DNA of 35,877 bases from assembly GCA_945876965.1 (NCBI GenBank), contig CAMCQG010000011.1, positions 1-35,877 on the forward strand, written 5' to 3'. Made by a program: the position numbers and the translations under genes. Origin of the DNA: Rickettsia typhi. Lineage in GTDB: Bacteria > Pseudomonadota > Alphaproteobacteria > Rickettsiales > Deianiraeaceae. The notes under the pieces were generated by a model. It was not told the origin of the DNA. It ran no database searches and saw only the letters and a list, made by a program, of their open reading frames with translations. Below, one piece after another: positions 1-8,367 of the stretch (positions are counted from its first letter, which is position 1; each line of letters opens with the position of its first letter).

Positions 1-94
1 ATATATATATTTTTATTTCTTTTATATGAAATATCAACTAATTAAAAGAATAAATAATAATAATTTATATATTAAAAATTAATTTAATTATTTT

Positions 95-619
95 TTATCC
101 GATTTTGATTGTATCATTATTTATAAATTGATACGGAGGAACCGCTAAATTTAATGGCGCAGGACCGTGAACAACACGACCAGATGTATCATATTTTGAT
201 CCATGGCAAGGGCAAAACCAACCATCATCAGCCTGACTAAAAACCGCCTGAGGAACACAACCTAAATGAGTGCAAATACCTATCAAAATAAGCCACTCTT
301 CTTTACCTTTTTGCACTCGATCGCTATCAAGTTGTGGGTCTATCAAAGATGCAATTTGCATATCTTGTGCCATTTTTATTTCTTCTGCCGTTCTTCGTCT
401 TATAAATATAGGTTTCCCCCTCCACATTACTCGCATTTCTTGGCCGGGTTGCACAGATGAAATTTTAACCTCAATGCTAGACATAGCTAAAACATCGGCA
501 GATGGATTTAAAGAATCAAGCAGTGGAACCGCAACCGTTGCAGCACCGACCACAGCCATTCCCATAGCACAAAAATTTACGAACTCTCTTCTATTTATTG
601 TATTTTCTGAATCTGACAT
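95..619 (-). CDS. petA: Ubiquinol-cytochrome c reductase iron-sulfur (Rieske) subunit
   Basis: This is the Rieske 2Fe-2S subunit of the cytochrome bc1 complex, which passes electrons from ubiquinol to cytochrome c1 on the periplasmic side of the inner membrane. The 174-residue protein starts with a twin-arginine-like segment (R10-R11, then EFVNFC) followed by a hydrophobic anchor at about residues 15-35, as expected for a Tat-exported, membrane-tethered Rieske protein. The cluster-binding boxes are intact: CTHLGC at 116-121 and CPCHGS at 136-141, supplying two Cys and two His, and the two extra Cys of the family's disulfide are present. The length is typical. The gene is transcribed leftwards, divergently from lpxD; the usual partners petB and petC would lie beyond the left edge. 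It fits with the cytochrome c maturation genes ccmF and ccmC further right. Confidence 0.96.
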   Translation of the reverse strand: MSDSENTINRREFVNFCAMGMAVVGAATVAVPLLDSLNPSADVLAMSSIEVKISSVQPGQEMRVMWRGKPIFIRRRTAEEIKMAQDMQIASLIDPQLDSDRVQKGKEEWLILIGICTHLGCVPQAVFSQADDGWFCPCHGSKYDTSGRVVHGPAPLNLAVPPYQFINNDTIKIG

Positions 620-665
620 GTAATAAACTTATTAAACATGATTATTTTTATATGATAAATTTAAG

Positions 666-695
666 TTGCAATTAAAATTTATAATTATATATTAT
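666..695 (+). promoter_or_regulatory. Candidate sigma70-type promoter for lpxD
   Basis: TTGCAA at 666-671 is followed after 16-18 bases by overlapping -10-like hexamers (TATATT at 688-693, TATTAT at 690-695), just upstream of the lpxD ATG at 718. The region is so AT-rich that chance matches are likely. This is inference from sequence only. Confidence 0.3.
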
Positions 696-717
696 ACCAT
701 ATATTATCTAATATAAA

Positions 718-1764
718 ATGGGAGTTAACAAACGATTTTTTATAAAAAATACAATCAGTCTACAAAATATTATTGAAAAAACTTCTGCCAATATAATCGG
801 CGATACAACAATAAATATTAATGATATTGATACATTAAAAGATGCAAAAAATGGAGATATTTCATTTTTTCATAATCGTAAATATTCTAGCGATTTTAAA
901 AACTCAAAAGCAAGCTTTATATTTTGCAACCCAAAAGACACAAAAGATGCGTCAACCGAATCTATTATTTTAGAACATGATAACCCTTATTTTGCTTATT
1001 CACAAACAGCAGAAATGATGTATAAAATTAAAATCGATTATCTTGATCAAATAAATATGCAAGGTTTTGAATCTCAAATATCAGAATATGCAAGAATTGG
1101 ACAAAATGTTCAAATTGGTAAAAATTGTATTGTTGAAGATGGAGCTATTATTAAAAATGGGGTTATTTTAGGAGATAATGTTGTTATAAAATCAAACTCT
1201 GTTATTGGATATGGAGTTCAAATTGGTGATAACACAACTGTTGACTATAATGCTGTTATTGAATTTGCTAAAATAGGTAGCAATTGTCATATTTATTCTG
1301 GTGCAAAAATTGGACAAAGAGGATATGGTTTTGCATTTGATATTGCTACAATGCAAGTAATAGATGTTCCTCAGTTGGGTGGTGTTTTTATTGATGATTT
1401 TGTTGATATAGGCAGCAACACAACCATCGATCGCGGAGCAATAAACGATACAATTGTTGGCAAATATACAAAAATTGATAATTTGGTGCAAATAGGTCAT
1501 AATGTTAACATAGGGCTTGGCTGCTCAATTGTTGCTCAGGTTGGTATTGCTGGTGGCACAGAAATTGGCAATTTAACCACTCTTTCTGGTCAAGTTGGCG
1601 TTGCTGGGCATATAAAAATTGGTAATCAGGTTGTAATTACGGCACAAAGTGGGATTAACGGAAACATTCCAGACGGAGCAATTTATTCTGGTAGCCCAGC
1701 AATGGACAATAAATTATGGAAACGAGCTATGGCTAGAATGTCAATTGATGCGAAAAAAAGATAA
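718..1764 (+). CDS. lpxD: UDP-3-O-(3-hydroxyacyl)glucosamine N-acyltransferase
   Basis: LpxD transfers a 3-hydroxyacyl chain from acyl carrier protein to the 2-amino group of UDP-3-O-acylglucosamine, the third step of lipid A synthesis in the cytoplasm. The 348-residue length is typical. The N-terminal part (about 1-105) is the uridine-binding domain and holds the FHNRKY segment at 51-56. Residues about 120-320 are hexapeptide repeats of a left-handed beta-helix (for example ARIGQNVQIGKNCIVEDG). H261 in the segment VQIGHNV corresponds to the catalytic histidine of the family. The C-terminus is helical, as in LpxD rather than LpxA. In many Gram-negatives lpxD sits with fabZ and lpxA; here it stands alone. 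With lpxK at 17237-18226 it indicates that the organism makes lipid A. No strong ribosome binding site is visible, and the ATG was chosen because no longer frame is available. Confidence 0.95.
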   Translation: MGVNKRFFIKNTISLQNIIEKTSANIIGDTTININDIDTLKDAKNGDISFFHNRKYSSDFKNSKASFIFCNPKDTKDASTESIILEHDNPYFAYSQTAEMMYKIKIDYLDQINMQGFESQISEYARIGQNVQIGKNCIVEDGAIIKNGVILGDNVVIKSNSVIGYGVQIGDNTTVDYNAVIEFAKIGSNCHIYSGAKIGQRGYGFAFDIATMQVIDVPQLGGVFIDDFVDIGSNTTIDRGAINDTIVGKYTKIDNLVQIGHNVNIGLGCSIVAQVGIAGGTEIGNLTTLSGQVGVAGHIKIGNQVVITAQSGINGNIPDGAIYSGSPAMDNKLWKRAMARMSIDAKKR

Positions 1765-1809
1765 TATTTTATAGTGATTATCATTATGTTTGATAAAAAT
1801 TTTATTTTA

Positions 1810-1838
1810 TTGCTTTTTAAATTAACATCATATATTAA
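1810..1838 (+). promoter_or_regulatory. Candidate promoter of tRNA-Gln
   Basis: TTGCTT at 1810-1815, a 17-base spacer and TATTAA at 1833-1838 lie about 18 bases before the tRNA 5' end. The spacing is good but the -10 matches consensus at only four positions, so support is weak. Confidence 0.3.
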
Positions 1839-1856
1839 TGAACAATTGCTACAAAT

Positions 1857-1931
1857 TGGGGCGTAGCCAAGTGGTAAGGCAACGGGTTTTGATCCCGTGA
1901 TTCGTAGGTTCGATCCCTCCCGCCCCAACCA
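1857..1931 (+). tRNA. tRNA-Gln (anticodon UUG)
   Basis: The sequence folds into a complete cloverleaf. The acceptor stem is TGGGGCG (1857-1863) paired with CGCCCCA (1921-1927), followed by discriminator A1928 and an encoded CCA end (1929-1931). The D arm carries AGCC..GGT. The anticodon stem ACGGG/CCCGT encloses the loop TTTTGAT with anticodon TTG at 1889-1891, reading CAA and CAG. The T arm contains GGTTCGATCC. The gene lies alone between lpxD and ccmF, about 20 bases before the ccmF start. Confidence 0.97.
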
Positions 1932-1951
1932 AGATTTATATTACTAAAATA

Positions 1952-3772
1952 ATGACAATAATTAGATTTTTTGGTTTTTTTGGGCTAATATTATCTTGTA
2001 TTGTTTCGCTTTTTGGTTTTTTTGATACAAAATATTATAAAAAAATAGAAATTATCAAATTTTTTTCTATCTCAGCAACATTTTTGGTTTTGGTTTTTGC
2101 TTTTATTGTTGGTGATTTTTCAATTAGTAGTGTTTTTAATAATTCTAGCGTTTTGCAACCTTTAATTTATAAAATTTCTGCGGTTTGGTCGCATCACGAA
2201 GGTTCAATGTTGTTTTGGGTGCTTATTATGCAAATTTATGCGATTGTATTTTTAAAGTTTTCAAAATTTGATGAAAATATAATAAAATTCGCATTAAAAA
2301 TTAATAATTTTACCATTTTTGCGTTGCTTATTTATATTGTGACCATTTCTAACCCCTTTTCGTTAACAGATGGAGAATTTATAAATGGGCTTGGCATGAA
2401 TCCAGTTTTGCAAGATGCATTTGTTGCAATTCATCCGCCAAAGTTATATTTTGGATATGTTGGAACGGGCATTTTATTTGCAATTTCGTTGGCATTAGTT
2501 GCTAAAACAAATCTTGAAAAAAAAGAGTTTTTTGTTGCATTTCATCCGTGGATAACATTTGCATGGATGATGCTAACTGGCGGAATAATCTTGGGAGGCA
2601 ATTGGGCATATCGTGAGCTTGGCTGGGGTGGTTTTTGGTCGTGGGATCCTGTTGAAAATATTTCGATAATTCCTTGGATTATTATGACAATTATGTTTCA
2701 TGCGAATTTGGTTGCACAAAAACAGCCTATTTTTAGAAAAACCGTTATTTTATCAGGATCTATATCCTTTTTGGCTTCAATGTTTGGTACGGCACTGGTT
2801 AGGTCTGGCAAATTAATATCTTTACATTCGTTTAGTCAGGATAATACTAGGTGGATTGGAATGTTAGTTATAGTTGCAATGTTGATTGCAATTACTGTAT
2901 TAATTTTTTATAAATCTAAGTATTTAAGGCTAATATCTGATGTTGAGTTGCCAAGTAGTGGGTTAGAAATAATAAAGTTATCAAATATATTATTGATTAT
3001 TATAGCGATTTTTATAACAATAGGCACAATAACGCCATTTTTTATTAAAAATTCTACAATTGATGCTAAATTTTTTAACATGGTTTGTTTTGCACCAGCA
3101 TTTTTATGTCTTATTTTATCTGGTATTGCACCTATTTTTAAAACTAAATTTGATGCTAAAAAAATCGCAACTTCAATTGCAATATTTATTTTTTTAGTTG
3201 TAGCTTTTTTTTATAGATATAATTTTAATTTTAGTATTGGTTTGTTGTTTATTTTTGGGGCATTTTTTACTGTTGCAATTTTATTTTCATCAGTTTTATT
3301 AGCTAAAAATTTTAAAGTTTTTGCAATTATGCTATGGGCACACGGTGGCTTTGCGTTGATTGTAATTGGACTTATTTTACCTGTTAGTATTGGCTTTGAA
3401 AAAGATATTATTTTAACAAAAAAACCAGTAAATATTGGCAAATATGAAGTTTATTTACAAAAAATAAATTATGATTATGGCAAAAATTATCTTATCAGAA
3501 AAGCAGAAATAATTGTAAAAAATATTGGAGTTATAACTCCGGAAACAAGATTTTATCCAATTGAAAATACATTTTCGTCAGAAACATCAACCTTAAAAGA
3601 TGGCATTGACGATATTTACATTGCTATTAATGGTGCTGATACAGCAGATAAAAGTGATATAAAGCTGCATTTACATGTTGCTTACAGACCCGGAATCCAA
3701 TTGCTTTGGATTGGAACTTTTATATCTCTAATTGGAGTTTTTGTACATTTTATTAAAAATATATTATATTGA
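1952..3772 (+). CDS. ccmF: Cytochrome c-type biogenesis protein CcmF (haem lyase core)
   Basis: CcmF is the integral-membrane core of the System I haem lyase, which attaches haem from holo-CcmE to apocytochrome c CXXCH motifs on the periplasmic side. The 606-residue protein is almost wholly hydrophobic, with a polar periplasmic domain near the C-terminus (about 490-580) and a final membrane segment. Diagnostic features are the WWD haem-binding motif around 225-235 (WGGFWSWDPVEN), the segment WSHHEGSMLFW at 79-89, AIHPPKLYFGYVG at 159-171 and TALVRSGKLISLHSF at 280-294, which supply the conserved histidines. It is slightly shorter than typical CcmF (about 650), mostly through short loops. ccmC is at 7675-8367; ccmA, ccmB, ccmE and ccmH are not in the window, so the pathway genes are scattered, as in reduced alphaproteobacterial genomes. 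Confidence 0.95.
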   Translation: MTIIRFFGFFGLILSCIVSLFGFFDTKYYKKIEIIKFFSISATFLVLVFAFIVGDFSISSVFNNSSVLQPLIYKISAVWSHHEGSMLFWVLIMQIYAIVFLKFSKFDENIIKFALKINNFTIFALLIYIVTISNPFSLTDGEFINGLGMNPVLQDAFVAIHPPKLYFGYVGTGILFAISLALVAKTNLEKKEFFVAFHPWITFAWMMLTGGIILGGNWAYRELGWGGFWSWDPVENISIIPWIIMTIMFHANLVAQKQPIFRKTVILSGSISFLASMFGTALVRSGKLISLHSFSQDNTRWIGMLVIVAMLIAITVLIFYKSKYLRLISDVELPSSGLEIIKLSNILLIIIAIFITIGTITPFFIKNSTIDAKFFNMVCFAPAFLCLILSGIAPIFKTKFDAKKIATSIAIFIFLVVAFFYRYNFNFSIGLLFIFGAFFTVAILFSSVLLAKNFKVFAIMLWAHGGFALIVIGLILPVSIGFEKDIILTKKPVNIGKYEVYLQKINYDYGKNYLIRKAEIIVKNIGVITPETRFYPIENTFSSETSTLKDGIDDIYIAINGADTADKSDIKLHLHVAYRPGIQLLWIGTFISLIGVFVHFIKNILY

Positions 3773-3818
3773 CATTAAAATTAAATTATAATAAAAAAAA
3801 GTATTAATTGAGATATAA

Positions 3819-4616
3819 ATGACAAAAAAAGTTATTATAAACGCAGATGATTTTGGTATTAGTCTTGGTGTTAAAAATGCAATAGAAAGAATGATAAACG
3901 AAGGTAGACTTAATTCTGTAAGCATTTTTGCAAAAGCAAAATATACAAAAGAAGCAATAGATTTTTGCAAAAAGAATCCACAAATATCAGCTGGATTGCA
4001 TTTTAATTTAACAACTGGACCAAGTGTTTTGGGGCATAAAGAATTACCAATTTTAACTGATGTAAATAACAATTTTAAACTTGGATTTATTGGTTTATTA
4101 TTAGCTGTAATAAAAAATAATGGCATTGTTGCAGAGGTTGATAAAGAATTAAATGCACAGCTTGATTTATTAAAAAATCTACCAATTTCTCATATTGATG
4201 GGCATCGCCATGTTCATTTTATTCCTCGTATTTTTTCTGTTGTAAAAAATGTAGCAAAAATAAGAAAAATTTCGAGAGTTCGTGTTATAAACGAGAGCAT
4301 TATTAAATCTATTTTTTATTGTAAAAATATTAGTTTTTTATTTGATGGCGGTATAATAAAATTAATTATTTTGCGTTTGTGTGGTTTATTTAACGGTTCT
4401 TATAAAATTAAGTCACCATATTTTTTTAGTATTCTATATACTGGTAAAATTACATCCGATTTGGTAAAAAATTTAAAAGTACCATTCGGGTTTCATGAGA
4501 TGGAAATTATGATACACCCTGGTGACAACAATATCGATAAAAATGAAGATATTTTATATGAAAAAGAAGCATTATTGTCTGATTATAGAAACAAAGAATC
4601 TGAATTTAAATTATGA
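3819..4616 (+). CDS. ChbG/HpnK (YdjC) family carbohydrate or hopanoid deacetylase
   Basis: The 265-residue protein belongs to the YdjC family of metal-dependent deacetylases, which includes ChbG (chitooligosaccharide deacetylase) and HpnK (hopanoid-associated). Visible signatures are NADDFG at 8-13 with the metal and catalytic aspartates, GLHFNLT at 59-65 with H61, HIDGHRHVH at 125-133 with metal-ligand histidines, and IHPG at 232-235. No signal peptide is seen, so it probably acts in the cytoplasm. The downstream gene starts at 4613, inside this gene's stop (ATGA overlap), so the two are probably translationally coupled. No other hopanoid (hpn, shc) or chitin genes are visible, so the substrate is unknown; an acetylated amino sugar of the envelope is one possibility. 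Family assignment is firm, substrate is not. Confidence 0.85.
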   Translation: MTKKVIINADDFGISLGVKNAIERMINEGRLNSVSIFAKAKYTKEAIDFCKKNPQISAGLHFNLTTGPSVLGHKELPILTDVNNNFKLGFIGLLLAVIKNNGIVAEVDKELNAQLDLLKNLPISHIDGHRHVHFIPRIFSVVKNVAKIRKISRVRVINESIIKSIFYCKNISFLFDGGIIKLIILRLCGLFNGSYKIKSPYFFSILYTGKITSDLVKNLKVPFGFHEMEIMIHPGDNNIDKNEDILYEKEALLSDYRNKESEFKL

Positions 4617-4957
4617 AAAAAATATTATCAGTATCAAGTATTAATAATTTTATTATTTTATACGGAGGCAAGATATCTTTTGTAATTATTGTTTTTTGCA
4701 CATTATTTTTATTGGTCAAAAAGGGATTTTTTACTGCCGTACAAGAAGTTGGATTTGTTGTTTTTTTTGTATCATTATTATTTACAACTATTTGTGCTAA
4801 ATTAAACATTGCACAACATCAACAAGAGCATGCAAGACCTAATTTTTTGCAAAGAAAACAGAAAAGGGCTATATTATTGATAGCCTTGGTATGTATTTTT
4901 GAAGCAATCGCTGTTTCAATTTTATATAGTCATCCTTACGCCTTTTTATCATTTTAA
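4613..4957 (+). CDS. Small three-segment membrane protein of unknown function
   Basis: This 114-residue protein is not recognised. It contains three hydrophobic stretches, at about 15-35, 46-62 and 87-104, separated by a polar, basic loop at about 64-86 (HQQEHARPNFLQRKQKR). This suggests three membrane spans with the basic loop in the cytoplasm. It overlaps the stop of the upstream deacetylase by four bases (ATGA) and ends one base before the hemF ATG, so it sits tightly inside a three-gene unit. That packing, more than the sequence itself, shows it is a real gene. A role in haem or envelope metabolism is only guilt by association. Confidence 0.75.
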   Translation: MKKILSVSSINNFIILYGGKISFVIIVFCTLFLLVKKGFFTAVQEVGFVVFFVSLLFTTICAKLNIAQHQQEHARPNFLQRKQKRAILLIALVCIFEAIAVSILYSHPYAFLSF

Positions 4958-4958
4958 T

Positions 4959-5771
4959 ATGTTAGCAGATTATCAAAAAACAAATATTTCTAATTATTTT
5001 TCAAATCTTGCCTCTAAAATAAAAAATTATATTGAGTCTATTGATGATAGAAAATTTGAAGAAAAACCATGGATTCGCGAAGATGGCGGTGGCGGGATAA
5101 TTTCTGTTTTATATGGAGATATTTTTGAAAAAATAGGTGTAAATATATCAACAGTTTATGGAACATTAATAGATGATTTGGCAAAAAATATGCCAAATGT
5201 TGGTAACGATAAAACATTTTGGGCAAGCGGATTATCGCTTGTAGCTCATCCAAAAAATCCATTTATGCCACCAATTCATATGAATGTTCGCTGTTTGTCT
5301 ACACAAAATTCTACTTGGTTTGGCGGCGCTATTGATCTAAATCCAATATATAAATACGATGAAGATACGGACAAATTTCACGAAATGATTAAAAATATGT
5401 GCGATAAACATGATGCAATATATTATCCAAAATTTTCTGCCGAATGTGATGAATATTTTACAATAAAACATCGCAATGAAAAGCGTGGTGTTGGTGGTAT
5501 CTTTTTTGATTATTTAAACACAGATTTTGATAAGAATTGGTCTTTTACCCAAGATATTGGAGATAATTTTTGTAAAATTTATGATTTTTTTGTGCAAAAA
5601 TATTTAAATACAGAATGGACAGAAAAAGATAGAGATTATCAGCTTATTCGTCGAGGAAGATATGCAGAATTTAATCTGATATACGATCGTGGAATAAAAT
5701 TTGGACTAATGACGGGTGGAAATCCAGATGGTATGTTTATGTCTTTGCCTCCACTTGTTAAATGGGACTAA
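4959..5771 (+). CDS. hemF: Oxygen-dependent coproporphyrinogen III oxidase
   Basis: HemF performs the O2-dependent oxidative decarboxylation of coproporphyrinogen III to protoporphyrinogen IX in haem synthesis. I place the start at the ATG at 4959, one base after the upstream stop; the frame is open further upstream but there overlaps the previous gene and encodes hydrophobic sequence foreign to HemF. The resulting 270 residues show the family's blocks: WIREDGGGG at 38-46, HMNVRCLSTQ at 107-116, WFGGAIDLNP at 120-129, KHRNEKRGVGGIFFDYLN at 170-187 and RRGRYAEFNLIYDRG at 231-245, ending with LMTGGNPDGMFMSLPP. The use of the aerobic enzyme implies at least microaerobic life. Its product supports the c-type cytochromes matured by CcmC and CcmF encoded on either side. 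Confidence 0.96.
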   Translation: MLADYQKTNISNYFSNLASKIKNYIESIDDRKFEEKPWIREDGGGGIISVLYGDIFEKIGVNISTVYGTLIDDLAKNMPNVGNDKTFWASGLSLVAHPKNPFMPPIHMNVRCLSTQNSTWFGGAIDLNPIYKYDEDTDKFHEMIKNMCDKHDAIYYPKFSAECDEYFTIKHRNEKRGVGGIFFDYLNTDFDKNWSFTQDIGDNFCKIYDFFVQKYLNTEWTEKDRDYQLIRRGRYAEFNLIYDRGIKFGLMTGGNPDGMFMSLPPLVKWD

Positions 5772-5802
5772 TTTTTTAGAGATATCGATCCAATAATTTG
5801 TA

Positions 5803-5834
5803 TTGCTTTTTAAAAAAATACTATGTAATATAAT
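5803..5834 (+). promoter_or_regulatory. Candidate promoter for the secF-znuA-ccmC unit
   Basis: TTGCTT at 5803-5808 lies 17 bases before TAATAT at 5826-5831, which overlaps a perfect TATAAT at 5829-5834. It falls in the 108-base gap between hemF and secF, about 45 bases before the secF ATG. Evidence is consensus matching only in an AT-rich region. Confidence 0.35.
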
Positions 5835-5879
5835 TATTATATAGAAAATACTAAAATTAGCAATATTAAAAAAAATCAT

Positions 5880-6803
5880 ATGATTGGAGATAAAATCTTA
5901 AAATATAAAAAAATATCTTTTGGTGTATCGATATTTTTTGTTGCAATTTCGTTATGCTTGGTTGCCTTTAAAGGGATGCACAAAAGTGTTGAATTTGTTG
6001 GCGGAACTTTGATTGAAATTAAATCTTCAAATCCGATTAATTTAGATATTTTTAATGAAAAATTATCTGAACAAATTAAAAATATTGATAAAAAATTAAC
6101 TTTTTCAAGCCAAATAAGCGAGGAAAGATTTGTTACGATTCGATTTCCTTTGACAGAAAATATTAGTAAATTAGAGCTTATAAAAGATTCAATTGGTATA
6201 GTTCTTAAGAACGATCCATTTACATTTGAAAGAATAGATAATATTGGCCCCCAAGTTAGTCAAGAAATAGCAAAACAATCAATTATGGCAATTTTATTTG
6301 CATTTATGGCAATTGCTGTTTATATGTCTATACGATTTAACAAACATTTTGCAATTTCTGGTGTATTAGTTTTGGTTCAAGATGTTATTATTTCTGCTGG
6401 TTTTGTTAGTTTTTTCAAATTAGAATTTGATTTAACTATGATGGCTGCATTTTTAACAATTATTGGATATTGTATTAATGATACTGTTGTTATTTACGAT
6501 AGAATTCGATACAATTTAATGAGCAATCTCTCAAAAACAGTTAGTTTTTGTGTTGGATTGGGTATTCAGCAAACAATTAAACGCAGCATCATAACATCAG
6601 TTGTAACTCTTTTGGCGGTATTTGGTATTTTATTTTTTCATAATGAATCAATTAGAAATTTTGGAATTGTAGTTGGTTTTGGAATTATTATCGGAACTTT
6701 TGGTTCAATTTTTGTTGCATCAGTTTTACCTGTTATTATTGGATTACAGCCCTATAAAATAAAAGAAAACAAACCAGTAGATCCTTTATTTTATACATCT
6801 TAA
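5880..6803 (+). CDS. secF: Protein translocase subunit SecF
   Basis: SecF, with SecD, uses proton flow to pull preproteins out of the SecYEG channel on the periplasmic side. The 307-residue protein has the SecF layout: a first membrane segment at about 12-31, a periplasmic domain at about 35-125, then five membrane segments. Recognisable blocks are FVGGT at 39-43, GPQVSQE at 123-129 and GYCINDTVVIYDRIR at 196-210, the conserved transmembrane motif of SecD/F proteins. The first block is divergent: most SecF proteins have an acidic residue in the sequence before the GG, while here the segment reads SVEFVGG. SecD is not in the window. The next gene begins three bases after the stop, so the two are probably cotranscribed. 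Confidence 0.94.
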   Translation: MIGDKILKYKKISFGVSIFFVAISLCLVAFKGMHKSVEFVGGTLIEIKSSNPINLDIFNEKLSEQIKNIDKKLTFSSQISEERFVTIRFPLTENISKLELIKDSIGIVLKNDPFTFERIDNIGPQVSQEIAKQSIMAILFAFMAIAVYMSIRFNKHFAISGVLVLVQDVIISAGFVSFFKLEFDLTMMAAFLTIIGYCINDTVVIYDRIRYNLMSNLSKTVSFCVGLGIQQTIKRSIITSVVTLLAVFGILFFHNESIRNFGIVVGFGIIIGTFGSIFVASVLPVIIGLQPYKIKENKPVDPLFYTS

Positions 6804-6805
6804 TT

Positions 6806-7627
6806 ATGAAAAAATATTTTATTATAATTTTATTGCTATCTATTGCTTTTTTATCTACGGCTTTTTTTCTAAAAAACGACATAAAACAAACAAAAAATAT
6901 ATTCTTTGCAAGCAATCCAGCAATTGCAAGCTTAATCAAAGCTATTGTTGGAGATGTTGGTAGCGTTAAAGTTATTGGTTTTAATAATGGAAATTTTCAT
7001 AATCATGTTATACAGCCAGATGTTGTTGAAGAACTAAAAACTGCAAAAATATTATTTTTTCTATCAAAAAATAATGAACCTTCTTTATATGGAATTATAA
7101 ATAAAAATGATATAAATTCTGCTGATATTTTTGATAAATCAAATGTGCATTTTTGGTTATCTGCCTTAGAGACAGAGCTTGTATTGGATGCGATTTTTCA
7201 AAAATTAACTCTTTTAATGCCAGAACAAAAAACAATATTTGATAAAAATTATGATCTTTCTAAGCAAAAATTACATAATTTACCACAATATTCTTTTGAT
7301 GATAAAATATTTTTTGGAATTCATGATGCTTATTATTACTTAAAAACAGATTATAAATTAAATTATTGTTCCGAGTTATCAGATCATCACGAGCATGGTT
7401 TATTGCCAAAAAATCTATCTAAAATGATAGATATCGCTAAAATGCAAAAAATTTGCTTATTATTTGATATTAACGAAGAAATAAAAATCGCCCAAGAAAT
7501 AAAAAATAAAAATATTAATATTGCAGGCATAGATTCAGATGGTATAACAATTGAATACAACAAAGGAATTGATGGATATATTGAATATTTTATAGCAAAT
7601 ATCAATATAATTAAAGATTGCATTTAA
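6806..7627 (+). CDS. ZnuA-like zinc/manganese ABC transporter substrate-binding protein
   Basis: This 273-residue protein belongs to the cluster A-I (ZnuA/TroA) metal-binding proteins that deliver Zn2+ or Mn2+ to an ABC permease. A hydrophobic segment at 4-22 acts as signal peptide or anchor; no lipobox cysteine is seen. Metal-ligand positions are preserved: H65/H67 in NFHNHVIQPD, H115 in NVHFWLS, H173 in GIHDAYYYL and an acidic site near 243 in GIDSDG. The His-rich loop between the first two ligands that marks many zinc-specific members is absent, though DHHEHG at 193-198 is histidine-rich. The cognate ATPase and permease are not adjacent, which is unusual outside reduced genomes. Zn2+ is the likelier metal, by analogy. 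Confidence 0.85.
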   Translation: MKKYFIIILLLSIAFLSTAFFLKNDIKQTKNIFFASNPAIASLIKAIVGDVGSVKVIGFNNGNFHNHVIQPDVVEELKTAKILFFLSKNNEPSLYGIINKNDINSADIFDKSNVHFWLSALETELVLDAIFQKLTLLMPEQKTIFDKNYDLSKQKLHNLPQYSFDDKIFFGIHDAYYYLKTDYKLNYCSELSDHHEHGLLPKNLSKMIDIAKMQKICLLFDINEEIKIAQEIKNKNINIAGIDSDGITIEYNKGIDGYIEYFIANINIIKDCI

Positions 7628-7674
7628 AAAAATATTTCACTTATTATTGATATTTGTATTATATAAAAAAAATA

Positions 7675-8367
7675 ATGTTCTTAAAAATATTTAATCCATA
7701 TTTTTTTCAAAAAAAACAACATATTTTTGTATATTCTTTTTTTATATTATCTAGTTTATTTTTAGGATCTGGTCTTTATTTTAGCTTTATTTCGCCACAA
7801 GATTATCAGCACGGAATATTAATAAAAATGATGTTTATCCATGTGCCATTTAGTTGGATTTCTATGTTGATTTATATTTCTCTTTGCGTTTCATTGATAA
7901 TTTTATTTATCAAAAAAATTGTTTTATTTGATTTTATAGCATTGCAATCAGCAAAAAATGGTGCGATATTTTGTGCATTATCTCTTATAACAGGAAGTCT
8001 CTGGGGTAAACCAGCTTGGGGAGTTTTTTGGGTTTGGGATGCACGATTAACATCGATGTTATGTTTATTTTTAACATTTTGTGCATATATTGTTATAAAT
8101 GATTTACAAGAAAATAACCCTGCAAAACATAAAATTTTATTAATCTTTTCTTTAATCGGTGCAATAAATATTCCAATAATTAAATTATCTGTGGAATACT
8201 GGAATACACTTCATCAGCCAGCAAGCATAATGAGAAGGGCAGGAATTGCAATTGATATAGAATTTTTAATACCATTGTTGTTGATGTTTTGTGGATTTGG
8301 CTTTTTGCATTTGCTAATTTTAACATTTGGCGTGGCAACACAAATTAAGCAACAAAGAATAATATGA
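7675..8367 (+). CDS. ccmC: Haem exporter/handling protein CcmC
   Basis: CcmC presents haem to the chaperone CcmE in System I cytochrome c maturation. I chose the ATG at 7675, giving 230 residues; an in-frame TTG at 7654 would add seven residues that the family lacks. Six membrane segments are visible. The WWD motif lies at 115-122 (WGVFWVWD), flanked by the haem-ligand histidines H56 (MMFIHVPFSW) and H180 (NTLHQPAS), as in characterised CcmC. Its stop overlaps the start of the next gene (ATGA at 8364-8367), so the outer-membrane protein downstream is probably coupled to it. The rest of the ccm operon is absent, but ccmF lies about 4 kb upstream on the same strand. Confidence 0.95.
   Translation: MFLKIFNPYFFQKKQHIFVYSFFILSSLFLGSGLYFSFISPQDYQHGILIKMMFIHVPFSWISMLIYISLCVSLIILFIKKIVLFDFIALQSAKNGAIFCALSLITGSLWGKPAWGVFWVWDARLTSMLCLFLTFCAYIVINDLQENNPAKHKILLIFSLIGAINIPIIKLSVEYWNTLHQPASIMRRAGIAIDIEFLIPLLLMFCGFGFLHLLILTFGVATQIKQQRII

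Noticed and set aside
1..94. Possible gene or control site at the left edge
   Set aside because: Only AT-rich sequence without a start, hairpin or motif. It is the petA 3' flank.
4899..4958. Longer N-terminus of hemF starting at 4899
   Set aside because: It overlaps the upstream gene and encodes hydrophobic residues foreign to HemF. The ATG at 4959 follows the upstream stop by one base.
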